The position numbers and the translations under genes are program-made. Source: PALSA-1003 sp963791945 (GTDB lineage: Bacteria > Pseudomonadota > Gammaproteobacteria > Burkholderiales > Casimicrobiaceae). From it: a stretch of 64,000 nucleotides of DNA. The notes under the pieces are model-generated. The model saw only the letters and a program-made list of their open reading frames with translations, was not told where the DNA came from and made no database searches. The number at the start of each line of letters is the position of its first letter. Positions within the stretch are counted from its first letter, which is position 1. The stretch spans positions 1,984,001 to 2,048,000 of the forward strand of contig CAWBUD010000002.1 of assembly GCA_963791945.1 (NCBI GenBank), read 5' to 3'. Shown piece after piece: positions 42,906-51,126 of this stretch.

Positions 42906-43787
42906 ATGAACTTCGCCGATTTCGGCATGGACACGGCCTCGCTTGCCGGGACGCTGGAGCGCAGGCTCGAGTTGATCCGCAAGGCGGGCTTCGGCCAGGT
43001 GATGATCTCGGCTGCGGATATCGTCGGTCATCCACAAGGGAGCGCCGCCGGTGCCCGCGCGGTTCGGCAAAGCGGCCTGCGGGTGACCGGTTTCGAGGCG
43101 CTCCAAGATTTCGAAGGCCTCGATGGTCAATTGCACAGTTACAAGATCGACGTCGCGAAATCGATGCTCTCCGTCTGCAGCGAGGTCGGCGGCGATCTCC
43201 TGCTCGTCGAAGCGACAACCTCGACCCACGCCGCGACGGACATCGAGCGCACGCTCGACGACTTGAACAAGCTCGCGGTGCTGGCAATCCCGTTGGGCAT
43301 CCGAATCGCGTACAAGCCGCGAGTGGGCAGCCGCACGGCGGCCACGGTCGCGGCAGGCTCCGACATCATGTTTCGCGCCGACTGTCCCAACCTCGGGCTC
43401 GCGATCGATTCCTTCGATCTGCTGGTGGCGCGTACGCCGCTGGAAGAGATCGACGCGCTCGACCCGCAGCAGATCTTTCTGGTTCAGCTCTCGGACTTCA
43501 TGTGGAACGCGATCCGGTCGACGGCAGAGCAGCACGCCACCGGGACGCACTTCCGCGTCTTTCCCGGGGAAGGCGCGCACAGCGAAGATCTGGCGAACCT
43601 CGTGCGACACCTCGACAAGATCGGCTACGTCGGCGACTACAGCTTCGACGTCTACAACGACGACTATCTGCAGATGCCGGCCGAGACCGTCGCCGATCGC
43701 GCGCGCCGGTCATCGGAATGGCTGGGCGAAACGGTGCTGAGACGCGCGCTGCCGGTGCCGAACATGGCGCGGCTGAGACAGCCGTAG
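42906..43787 (+). CDS. QuiC N-terminal-like TIM barrel protein (TIM2)
   Basis: 293 residues. DTASLAGTLERRLELIRKAG at the start, FEALQDFEGL (~65), LLLVEATTS and HFRVFPGEGAHSEDL resemble the dehydratase half of QuiC-type 3-dehydroshikimate dehydratases. However, three of the usual metal positions differ: AYKPRVG instead of YExLAWG (Glu lost), IDSFDLL instead of DSFHTL (His to Asp), and FDVYNDD instead of LEIFND (Glu to Asp). The Gln in VQLSDF is kept. The enzyme may have another metal or another reaction, or be a scaffold for the VOC partner encoded just before it. Confidence 0.75.
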   Translation: MNFADFGMDTASLAGTLERRLELIRKAGFGQVMISAADIVGHPQGSAAGARAVRQSGLRVTGFEALQDFEGLDGQLHSYKIDVAKSMLSVCSEVGGDLLLVEATTSTHAATDIERTLDDLNKLAVLAIPLGIRIAYKPRVGSRTAATVAAGSDIMFRADCPNLGLAIDSFDLLVARTPLEEIDALDPQQIFLVQLSDFMWNAIRSTAEQHATGTHFRVFPGEGAHSEDLANLVRHLDKIGYVGDYSFDVYNDDYLQMPAETVADRARRSSEWLGETVLRRALPVPNMARLRQP

Positions 43788-43791
43788 CGCA

Positions 43792-44466
43792 ATGTCACTT
43801 CTGGGCGAGGCTGCCTTGGCAATGTGGTGGGACGTGGCGGCCGATATGCGTGCGGAGTTCGAGGACTGGCACTCGCACGAGCACTTTCCCGAGAGAATGT
43901 CGGTCCCCGGCTTCCTGCGTGGCTCGCGATGGACAAATGCGAAGGACGGGTTCTTTGTCTTATACGAGCTCGACAGATATGAAACATTAACCTCACCCCG
44001 ATACCTCGAGCGTCTCAACAATCCGACTCCGTGGTCGGTCAAGATGATGCCGCACCACCGCGAGATGGTGCGCAGTCAGTGCCGTGTCGTCGAGAGCTGG
44101 GGTGGCGGGGTCGCGCGGTGCATGCTGTCGGTTCGCATCTCGCCGCGATCCGGACAAGCGGTCGGGCTGCATTCGCGATTGCGCGACGTGCTCGCAGGCA
44201 TTCCAATGCGTCCAGGGCTTACCGGTGGTCATCTGTTGCTGACCGAGACGCCGGACATCGACGCAACCGCCGAGCAGAGAATCCGGGGCTTCGATGCCGT
44301 TGCCGACTGGATTGTGCTGGTGTCCGGCTACGAGGCTCGCGCGCTTAGCGAGTTGATCGAGCGCGAGTTTGATCCCTCGGTGTTGATCCCCTCGGGGAGC
44401 CGACCGGAGCCGATCGCATGCTTGTACGACCTTTCTCACGCCTTGAGCGCTCAAGACAGGCGATGA
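43792..44466 (+). CDS. Hypothetical protein, EthD/dimeric alpha-beta barrel-like
   Basis: 224 residues, no signal peptide. The first half (WWDVAADMRAEFEDWHSHEH, FPERMSVPGFLRGSRW and FFVLYELDRYETLTSP) resembles a ferredoxin-like dimeric alpha-beta barrel with a conserved WHxxEHxxERxxVPGF motif. The second half repeats the layout more weakly, so the protein may be a two-module barrel. It starts 5 bp after the TIM2 stop in the same operon. Family members act on hydroxylated ring or polyketide-like compounds or are accessory proteins. Function unknown. Confidence 0.65.
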   Translation: MSLLGEAALAMWWDVAADMRAEFEDWHSHEHFPERMSVPGFLRGSRWTNAKDGFFVLYELDRYETLTSPRYLERLNNPTPWSVKMMPHHREMVRSQCRVVESWGGGVARCMLSVRISPRSGQAVGLHSRLRDVLAGIPMRPGLTGGHLLLTETPDIDATAEQRIRGFDAVADWIVLVSGYEARALSELIEREFDPSVLIPSGSRPEPIACLYDLSHALSAQDRR

Positions 44467-44509
44467 ACGAAAGGCGGTCGCGGCTGGTGTCGGCGTCCAG
44501 GTGTCTCTG

Positions 44510-44591
44510 GTACTTCAGCTGTCTGGCTCGGGTATATTCTGCTAGGATACAAACTACGCTCACGGGGTACCGAACTAGTACTTCAGTTGTC
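44510..44591. promoter_or_regulatory. Pair of 14-bp direct repeats around a TATATT element, upstream of dctP
   Basis: GTACTTCAGCTGTC (44510-44523) and GTACTTCAGTTGTC (44578-44591) differ at one base and are spaced 68 bp. A TATATT (~44533) lies between them. They are in the ~190-bp gap before dctP, suggesting a regulated internal promoter for the TRAP genes. Confidence 0.45.
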
Positions 44592-44655
44592 ACAGAGGGC
44601 GGGCGTTGCGCTCGGTTGTGCAATCCGCCCACGGAACATCACCAGGAGGAATCTC

Positions 44656-45642
44656 ATGCACGCGAAATTCACCCGCCGCTCAATGCTCGCCGCGGGCGCC
44701 TCGATGCTGGCGCTCGGCGCGTTGCCCTCGGTCTACGCCCAGGCGAAACCCAAGTTGCGGTTCAGCTGCGCGTTCAACGAACAGGACCTGCGCGCCGACG
44801 CCTACAAGGCCTTCGCGGCGGCGATCAAGGATGAGTTTGATTTCGAGCCGTACTGGAGCAACAGTCTGTTCAAGCAGGGTGCCGAGCTCGTCGCCCTGGA
44901 GCGGGGCAACCTCGAGCTGTGTAATCTCGCGCCTGCGGACATCTCCAAGCAGATTCCCGCCTGGTCGCTGATGACGTCGGCCTATCTGTTCCGCGATCCC
45001 GATCACATGAAGAAGGTGTTCAAGAGCGATATCGGCCGGGAGTTCATCAAGATGGCGAGGGACCAGCTCGGCATCCAGATCATCACCCCGGTCTATTTCG
45101 GATCGCGCCAAGTCAACCTCAAGCCGGACAAACAGATCAAGACGCCGGCAGACCTGTCGGGAATGAAGCTTCGCATGCCGCCCGGCGAATACTGGCAGTT
45201 TCTCGGCGAAGCCATTGGCGCCAATCCGACGCCCGTGCCGTTCACCGAGGTATACACCGCGCTGCAAACCGGCGCGATCGATGGTCAGGACAACCCGCTC
45301 GTCACCAGCCAGCAGATGAAATTTTACGAGGTGACCACCCAGTTCGTCCTCACCAGTCACGTCGTCGGATACGACGTGATGTCGGTGACGACGAAGGTCT
45401 GGGACGCAATGAAGCCTGCTCAGCAGGCGAAGTTCCAGGCCGCCGCGGACAAGGCGATGGACGATAACACCGCCAGGTACAACGCACAGGAGAAGCAGGT
45501 CGTCGAATTCTTCAAGTCCAACGGCAAGAAAGTCTACGCACCAGACCTGAACGCATTCAGGACCTTCGCCCAGAAGAAGTATCTCGACAAGTACGGAGCG
45601 GATTGGCCGAAGGGCGCGCTCGAGCGCATCAACGCCCTGTAG
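44656..45642 (+). CDS. TRAP transporter substrate-binding protein DctP (cluster 2)
   Basis: 328 residues; ATG 44656 after CAGGAGG. The N-terminus FTRRSMLAAGASMLALGA is a Tat signal. DctP motifs: KLRFSCAFNEQDLRADAYK, GMKLRMPPGEYWQFLGE (ligand Arg) and VYTALQTGAIDGQDNP. It has the same length as, and is nearly collinear with, the cluster 1 protein at 9152, so both should bind similar carboxylates. The complete set dctPQM here is functional by sequence. DctQ follows after 134 bp. Confidence 0.94.
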   Translation: MHAKFTRRSMLAAGASMLALGALPSVYAQAKPKLRFSCAFNEQDLRADAYKAFAAAIKDEFDFEPYWSNSLFKQGAELVALERGNLELCNLAPADISKQIPAWSLMTSAYLFRDPDHMKKVFKSDIGREFIKMARDQLGIQIITPVYFGSRQVNLKPDKQIKTPADLSGMKLRMPPGEYWQFLGEAIGANPTPVPFTEVYTALQTGAIDGQDNPLVTSQQMKFYEVTTQFVLTSHVVGYDVMSVTTKVWDAMKPAQQAKFQAAADKAMDDNTARYNAQEKQVVEFFKSNGKKVYAPDLNAFRTFAQKKYLDKYGADWPKGALERINAL

Positions 45643-45776
45643 GCTGGCGATCCGCGGCACGCTTCGGCCCCTGGTTCCGGACAAGGCTCGCCGGGCGTCG
45701 CGACGTCCGGCTGGTCAGGTTGCGTGAGCGAGGGGCCGACTTCTATCGTTGAGCAAGCTGTGCTTTCGAGGCCCCA

Positions 45777-46298
45777 ATGACGACGACTCGCGGAGGCGCA
45801 ATCGGCCGATGGCTGCAGAGACGGGCGCAGAACGTCGCGGTCGCGCTGATCGCGACGATGTTCACGTGTTTCCTTCTTCAGATCGCGTTCCGCTATCTTC
45901 TGAACCGACCCTTGGGCTGGACCGAGGAAGTTACCGTCCTCTGCTGGCTCTGGGGGGTTTTGTGGTGCGCAGCGTTCGTCTTGTCCGACCGCGAGGAGAT
46001 TCGGTTCGACATCGTCTACGAACTGGTTCCCAGGGGCGTTCGGCGGACTTTCACCGTGATCAGCAGCATCGCGTTGATTGTCCTGCTCGCGATTTCGCTT
46101 CCCGCCTCCTGGCATTACGTGATCTTCATGAAGCGCGAGCATTCTGCCTATTTGCACATGCGCTTCGACTTCCTGTATTCGATCTATCTGATCTTCGCAG
46201 TGGCCTGCATCGTGAAGCACGCCCAGCTGGCATGGATCGGGATCCGTGGTGGGAAGTCGGCTGACTTGGACGCGCCGGAAAGGGGTGCCGGCTCATGA
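45777..46298 (+). CDS. TRAP transporter small permease DctQ
   Basis: 173 residues, four predicted membrane segments (around residues 17-38, 52-72, 92-112 and 132-155). LNRPLGWTEEVTVLCWLWGV and the WxG-type motif are typical of DctQ. It bridges DctP and DctM in Na+-driven carboxylate import across the inner membrane. It overlaps dctM by 4 bp (ATGA), showing translational coupling. It is the only DctQ in the window and may also serve the orphan DctP of cluster 1. Confidence 0.92.
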   Translation: MTTTRGGAIGRWLQRRAQNVAVALIATMFTCFLLQIAFRYLLNRPLGWTEEVTVLCWLWGVLWCAAFVLSDREEIRFDIVYELVPRGVRRTFTVISSIALIVLLAISLPASWHYVIFMKREHSAYLHMRFDFLYSIYLIFAVACIVKHAQLAWIGIRGGKSADLDAPERGAGS

Positions 46299-47593
46299 TG
46301 CACAGCGCCTTCACGCTATGCGTCATCGTTCTCGTTGCCCTCGCGACTTTGGGCCTGCCGATCGGCCTTTCGATGATCGGTGCCTCCGTCTTCTATTTGC
46401 TCTTTGCCGGCCTCGATCTCGGAACGGCCGCCGAACAGTTGCTGAACGGCCTCTACAACAGCTACGTCCTGCTTGCGGTCCCCTTGTTCATCCTCGCCGC
46501 CGACCTGATGAACACCGGCAGCCTCACCGACCGCCTGCTGAACTTCTGCCTCGTCCTCGTGGGTCGGTTCCGGGGCGGTCTCGGGCACGTCAATGTCGTA
46601 GCGAACATTATCTTCGCCGGCATGTCGGGATCGGCGATCGCCGACGCGGTCGGTATCGGCCGCATCATCATCCCCATGATGACCCGCGAAGGAAGATATC
46701 CGCTCGCGTACGCCGCCGCGATCACTGCGTCGGCGGCCGTCATCGGGCCGATCATTCCGCCTTCCATTCCGATGGTCGTCTACGCGCTGGTGGCGGACAC
46801 ATCGATCGGTTACCTGTTTCTCGGCGGCGTGATCCCCGGACTATTGCTCAGCGTGGCGTTCATGGTCATGAATACGCTCACTGCCCGGCGCAGAAACTAT
46901 CCGGTGGAGCCGCCGATTCCATTGCGCCAGATTCCACGGGTTGCATGGAGCGCATTTCCTGCGCTAATGCTTCCGGTGGTTTTGCTGTTCGGCATTTATG
47001 GTGGCGTGATGACGCCAACCGAAGGCGCGGCGGCGGCCGCAGCCTACGCATTGCTCGCGGCGGCATTGATCTATCGCGCCATGCCGCTCAAGCAATTATA
47101 CGGCGTGCTGCTCTCCAGCGCGAAGGCGACCACCTCGATCGGCATGCTGATCGGCGGAGCGCTCGTCTTCAACTATGTGGTCACGATAGAAAACATTCCG
47201 CTCTCGGTCCAGCACTTCATCGCGGGCTTCCACCTCTCGGGGTTCGGCTTCCTTCTCCTGGTCAACGCCATCCTGCTGGTCCTCGGGTGTCTCCTCGAAG
47301 GAACAACGATACTTCTGGTGATCGTTCCGATCATGATTCCAACCGCCAAGGCCCTTGGCCTCGACCTCGTCCATTTCGGCGTGGTCGTCGTGGTGAACAT
47401 CATGATAGGACTGTTGACTCCGCCTTTCGGGCTGTTGCTGTTCGTCATCGCGAACATGACCAAGCAACCTCTCGTCGCCATCGTTCGCGAGGCTACGCCG
47501 TTCATCCTGGCGGCGATCGTCGTCCTCGCGATCATCACTTTCGTCCCGGAGACGGTCTTGTGGCTTCCGCGGGCGGTCGGATACAAGGGCTGA
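46295..47593 (+). CDS. TRAP transporter large permease DctM
   Basis: 432 residues with ~12 membrane segments. PIGLSMIGASVFYLL near the N-terminus, IFAGMSGSAIADAVGIGRII (~110), IGPIIPPSIPMVVYALV (~150) and GGVMTPTEGAAAAAAYAL (~240) are DctM signatures, including the Na+/substrate-site GMSGSA and TPTEG loops. It forms the channel of the carboxylate importer. The decayed dctM at 8690 is a paralog. It starts inside the dctQ stop. Confidence 0.95.
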   Translation: MMHSAFTLCVIVLVALATLGLPIGLSMIGASVFYLLFAGLDLGTAAEQLLNGLYNSYVLLAVPLFILAADLMNTGSLTDRLLNFCLVLVGRFRGGLGHVNVVANIIFAGMSGSAIADAVGIGRIIIPMMTREGRYPLAYAAAITASAAVIGPIIPPSIPMVVYALVADTSIGYLFLGGVIPGLLLSVAFMVMNTLTARRRNYPVEPPIPLRQIPRVAWSAFPALMLPVVLLFGIYGGVMTPTEGAAAAAAYALLAAALIYRAMPLKQLYGVLLSSAKATTSIGMLIGGALVFNYVVTIENIPLSVQHFIAGFHLSGFGFLLLVNAILLVLGCLLEGTTILLVIVPIMIPTAKALGLDLVHFGVVVVVNIMIGLLTPPFGLLLFVIANMTKQPLVAIVREATPFILAAIVVLAIITFVPETVLWLPRAVGYKG

Positions 47594-47752
47594 GTGCGGG
47601 TTTGCGGTGAGCAAATTGTCGTCGCTGCGGTCACTCGACGTACGTCTGGACGGCGGTCTATGTGACGGTCCCCTCGCGATGATCCCCGGCAAACGCGCTC
47701 CAAGGAATCGCGTTGAAACAGTCTTGCCGATAGCAATCGAGCGGCCACATAT

Positions 47753-48562
47753 ATGCGCATCGTTTCGCTCGACCATCTGACCCTATTCGAACTCGCGCCC
47801 CCCCAGCTCGTGCAGACGGCCTCACTCGCCGGTTTCACGCATGTAGGGATGCGCCTCAACCCCGCTGCGCCTGGCGAGCACCAGCATCCGATGATCGGCG
47901 ATACGCCGATGCGCCGCGAAACGCTCACCCGAATGCATGACACCGGTACTCAGGTGTTCGACATCGGAGTTCTTCGGCTACGGAGAGGGACGGATGTGGC
48001 GAATTTCGAGCCGGTGCTCGAATCGGCCGCACAACTTGGCGCTACGCACGCAGTCGTGAATGGCGACGAGCCCGATCACGTGCTCGTCGCCGACCTGCTC
48101 GTCCGATTATGCGAACTCGGACGAGCCCACGGGCTGACGATGAACCTCGAATTCACCCCCTGGACGGGCGTTCGCACGCTGGCCGACGCCATACGGGTCG
48201 TGGAGGCCGCTGGTCGACCCGAGGCTCGGGTGCTCATCGACACGATTCACCTGGACCGCTCGGGCGGTAACGCCGACGACGTCGCGGCAACGCCCTCGGC
48301 GCTCATCGCATACGCACAGGTTTGCGACGCGCACGGGGCCCGGCCGCATGACTTCGAGACGATGATCTTCCAGGCGCGAAATGAGCGCGGATTTCCAGGG
48401 GAAGGGAACCTCGATCTGCGCACAATGATTCGTGCGCTCCCGCCCGACATTCCGTTGAGCCTCGAAGCGCCAACGATGAAGCTCGCCCAGACGCTCTCGG
48501 CGCTGGAGCGCGCCAAGCGCGGACGCGCGGCGGTCGCCTCGCTGCTGGCCGCAGTCGCTTAG
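47753..48562 (+). CDS. Sugar phosphate isomerase/epimerase-like TIM barrel protein (TIM3)
   Basis: 269 residues, paralog of TIM1 at 40158. Shared blocks: MNLEFTPWTG (Glu), LIDTIHLDRSG (Asp and His), AYAQVCDAHG (Gln in place of the His of TIM1), NERGFPGEGNLDLRTMIRAL and IPLSLEAP (Glu). The Glu-Asp-His-Glu metal set is complete, so it is probably active. It lies 160 bp after dctM and is followed by the Gfo/Idh/MocA gene. Such a pair often oxidises then isomerises a sugar or polyol. The substrate is unknown. Confidence 0.82.
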   Translation: MRIVSLDHLTLFELAPPQLVQTASLAGFTHVGMRLNPAAPGEHQHPMIGDTPMRRETLTRMHDTGTQVFDIGVLRLRRGTDVANFEPVLESAAQLGATHAVVNGDEPDHVLVADLLVRLCELGRAHGLTMNLEFTPWTGVRTLADAIRVVEAAGRPEARVLIDTIHLDRSGGNADDVAATPSALIAYAQVCDAHGARPHDFETMIFQARNERGFPGEGNLDLRTMIRALPPDIPLSLEAPTMKLAQTLSALERAKRGRAAVASLLAAVA

Positions 48563-48600
48563 GCGCATCGCATGCTTATTCGAGAAGAAGGGACTGCTCG

Positions 48601-49638
48601 ATGAATGAGGCGGTCATGGTTCCGGTTCGGTGGGGTGTACTCGGCACGGCGGCCATTGCCAGGTCGCGCTTCATTCCCGCTATGAAAGAGGCGCCCGCCG
48701 CGCGTCTCGAGGCCGTGGCATCGCGTGACCTGCATAAGGCGCAAGCGGTGGCACGGCAATTCGGGGTGCCGCGCTTCTACGGTTCGTACGACGACCTGCT
48801 GCATGACCCGGACATCGAAGCGCTCTACGTTCCCGTGCCCAACCACCTGCACCTTGAATGGTCCGTCCGAGCGCTCGAAGCGGGCAAGCACGTCCTCTGT
48901 GAAAAGCCGCTCTGCCTGACTGCTTCGGACATCGTCACGCTGCAGGCGGCCCGCGACCGCAGCGGGCGGTACATCGAAGAGGCATTTTCGTATCGCAATC
49001 ATCCGCAGTGGACGCGGATCGGCGACTTGCTGGCTTCCGGCGGAATCGGGACCGTGCGGGCCGTCCAGTGCACACTCGCGAAGCAGTTCCTGGACCCGAA
49101 CGATATCCGCAACAATCCGGAACAGGGCGGCGGGGCACTCTACGACCTCGGCTCGTACGCCATCAGCGCGTGCAGCGCCGCATTTAGACGCGCGCCAGGT
49201 AGGGTGATCGCGGCGCTCGATCGCGATCCGGCATTCAAGATCGATCGCCTGTCCACGGCGCTCCTCGATTACGGCGACGGTCACGCGAGCTTTACCGTCG
49301 GGTCGCAAAGCGGCCCCTCCGATTGGGCCACCCACCAGCAGTTCTCGGTCCTCGCTAGCAACGGCTGGCTGCGCTGCGACTTCCCGTATGCGCATGGACG
49401 CCCCACGCCATGCCACGTTTACGTCGGCGATCACAGGAGTCATGGAGCGGTCGAAACCACGACCTACAGCTTTGAGCCCGTGAACCAGTACACGCTGCAG
49501 GTCGAGCGGTTCTCGCGCTACTTGCGCGGCGATGCGGTGGCAAGTTGGCCAATCGAGGATTCGCTGCTCACCCTGCGCGTTCTCGAGGCACTTTTCACGT
49601 CGGCCAGAGACGGCCGGTGGCAGAACATCGGTGGCTGA
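48601..49638 (+). CDS. Gfo/Idh/MocA family oxidoreductase
   Basis: 345 residues. The N-terminal NAD(P)-binding fold (WGVLGTAAIARSRFIPAM, then PVPNHLHLEW and GKHVLCEKPL with the family EKP motif, ~105) is followed by the alpha/beta substrate domain (GGGALYDLGSYAIS, ~180, with the conserved D-x-G-x-Y pattern). It oxidises a sugar, inositol or related polyol hydroxyl. ATG 48601 is 38 bp after TIM3. The downstream MFS gene starts 23 bp later, so all are likely one transcription unit. Confidence 0.87.
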   Translation: MNEAVMVPVRWGVLGTAAIARSRFIPAMKEAPAARLEAVASRDLHKAQAVARQFGVPRFYGSYDDLLHDPDIEALYVPVPNHLHLEWSVRALEAGKHVLCEKPLCLTASDIVTLQAARDRSGRYIEEAFSYRNHPQWTRIGDLLASGGIGTVRAVQCTLAKQFLDPNDIRNNPEQGGGALYDLGSYAISACSAAFRRAPGRVIAALDRDPAFKIDRLSTALLDYGDGHASFTVGSQSGPSDWATHQQFSVLASNGWLRCDFPYAHGRPTPCHVYVGDHRSHGAVETTTYSFEPVNQYTLQVERFSRYLRGDAVASWPIEDSLLTLRVLEALFTSARDGRWQNIGG

Positions 49639-49661
49639 TCTTTGTGGCGAGTGAATCGACC

Positions 49662-51080
49662 ATGAAACCGCTCAGCTCGGACGGAAACGGCGCTGGAGCG
49701 TTCTCCCGTCGCATACCGCTCATCGTGGCAGCGGCGTTTTTCATGGAGTCGCTGGACAGCACGATCGTCACGACCGCGCTGCCCGCGATTGCGCGAAGTC
49801 TTGGCGAATCCACGCTCGATCTCACCGCCAGTATCACGCTCTACTTGGTGGGAATGGCGGCGTTCGTGCCGACCGCTGGGTGGGCGAGTGCACGTTTCGG
49901 CGCGCGGAATCTTTTCGCCGCCGCCGTTGCGGTGTTCACGTTGACATCGTTGCTATGCGGGTTGACTCCATCGCTCCACATATTTCTTGCGGCTCGCTTG
50001 GTGCAGGGTATCGCCGCCGCGTTCATGTCTCCCGTTGGACGTTTGGTTGTGCTGAATGAAACGCCCAAGCACCGCATCATCGACGCGATCAGTCTCGTCG
50101 TCTGGCCCGGGCTGATCGCCCCCGTCATAGGGCCGCCGCTCGGCGGATTCATTACCACCTACGCATCCTGGCGGTGGATATTTCTCCTTAACATTCCCCT
50201 CGGAGTTCTGGGCGTGCTGCTTGTTTTGAGCTTCGTGCCGAAGCAGCCGAGGGAAGCTCCGAAGCCGTTCGATCTGATCGGATTCTTGCTGACGGCTGTC
50301 TCGCTAGCCACGTTGCTGTACGGGTTGGCGCTTGTCAGCCAGCACGACACCAGCGCAGCGCGCGGCGCTGTCTACATTGCGGTCGGCGTCGTGAGCGGCG
50401 GCGCGGCCGTGCGCCACGCGCTGCGCCACCCCGCGCCGATGCTAGACCTTGCAGCAGTGCGTTTCCCAACGTTTGCGCTTTGCACGGTCAGCGCCGGACT
50501 GCTGGCGCGTATTGCGATCAGCATGACGCCCTTCCTGCTACCGCTCATGTTTCAGATCGGCTTCGGCGAGACCGCGTTCGAGGCCGGGATTATGCTGCTT
50601 GTGTACATGGCGGGAAACTTGGCGATGAAGAGCCTGACGACGCCGATCCTGCGGCGATACGGCTTCCGGAATGTGCTACGGGTCAACGGCATTCTAAGTG
50701 TTGCTTCGCTCATCGCATGCGGGGCCCTGACACCCACGGTGCCGCTCGCGGTCCTTTACGGCATGCTGTTCGTGGCCGGCATGACCCGGTCGATGCACTT
50801 CACATCGGTTAACACGCTCGCCTTTGCCGATATCACCAATACAGCGCTGGCCGGTGCGACGACGCTCGCGGCTATGGCGCAGCAGGTAGCGGGCGCGCTG
50901 GGTGTAGCGCTGGCGGCCCTGGCACTAGGTATCTTCCAAGCGATCGAGGCGGTGTCTTTTCTAACGCTGGCCGACTTCCAACGCACACTGTTTGCGTCTG
51001 CGGGGCTGATGGCGGTCGGCGTTGTGTGGATGTTGCGGCTTCCGGCCGACGCGGGCGCCGAACTCGCTCGAAAACCATGA
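49662..51080 (+). CDS. MFS transporter, DHA2-type drug/metabolite exporter
   Basis: 472 residues with 12-14 membrane segments. DSTIVTTALPAIARSLGES near residue 30 is the DHA2 signature (usually D-T-I-V-N-V-A-L-P), and GWASARFGARNLF (~75) is the MFS loop motif A. RLVQGIAAAFMSPVGR (~115) is motif B; GPPLGGFITTYASWRWIFL (~145) the motif C region. It probably uses the proton gradient to export a compound. ATG 49662 is chosen; the frame is open into the preceding gene. It might export an intermediate of the pathway. Confidence 0.87.
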   Translation: MKPLSSDGNGAGAFSRRIPLIVAAAFFMESLDSTIVTTALPAIARSLGESTLDLTASITLYLVGMAAFVPTAGWASARFGARNLFAAAVAVFTLTSLLCGLTPSLHIFLAARLVQGIAAAFMSPVGRLVVLNETPKHRIIDAISLVVWPGLIAPVIGPPLGGFITTYASWRWIFLLNIPLGVLGVLLVLSFVPKQPREAPKPFDLIGFLLTAVSLATLLYGLALVSQHDTSAARGAVYIAVGVVSGGAAVRHALRHPAPMLDLAAVRFPTFALCTVSAGLLARIAISMTPFLLPLMFQIGFGETAFEAGIMLLVYMAGNLAMKSLTTPILRRYGFRNVLRVNGILSVASLIACGALTPTVPLAVLYGMLFVAGMTRSMHFTSVNTLAFADITNTALAGATTLAAMAQQVAGALGVALAALALGIFQAIEAVSFLTLADFQRTLFASAGLMAVGVVWMLRLPADAGAELARKP

Positions 51081-51126
51081 GACTTTCGGCGGAACAGCGG
51101 CCGGCACGCCGCCTGGAGCAAGCGAC

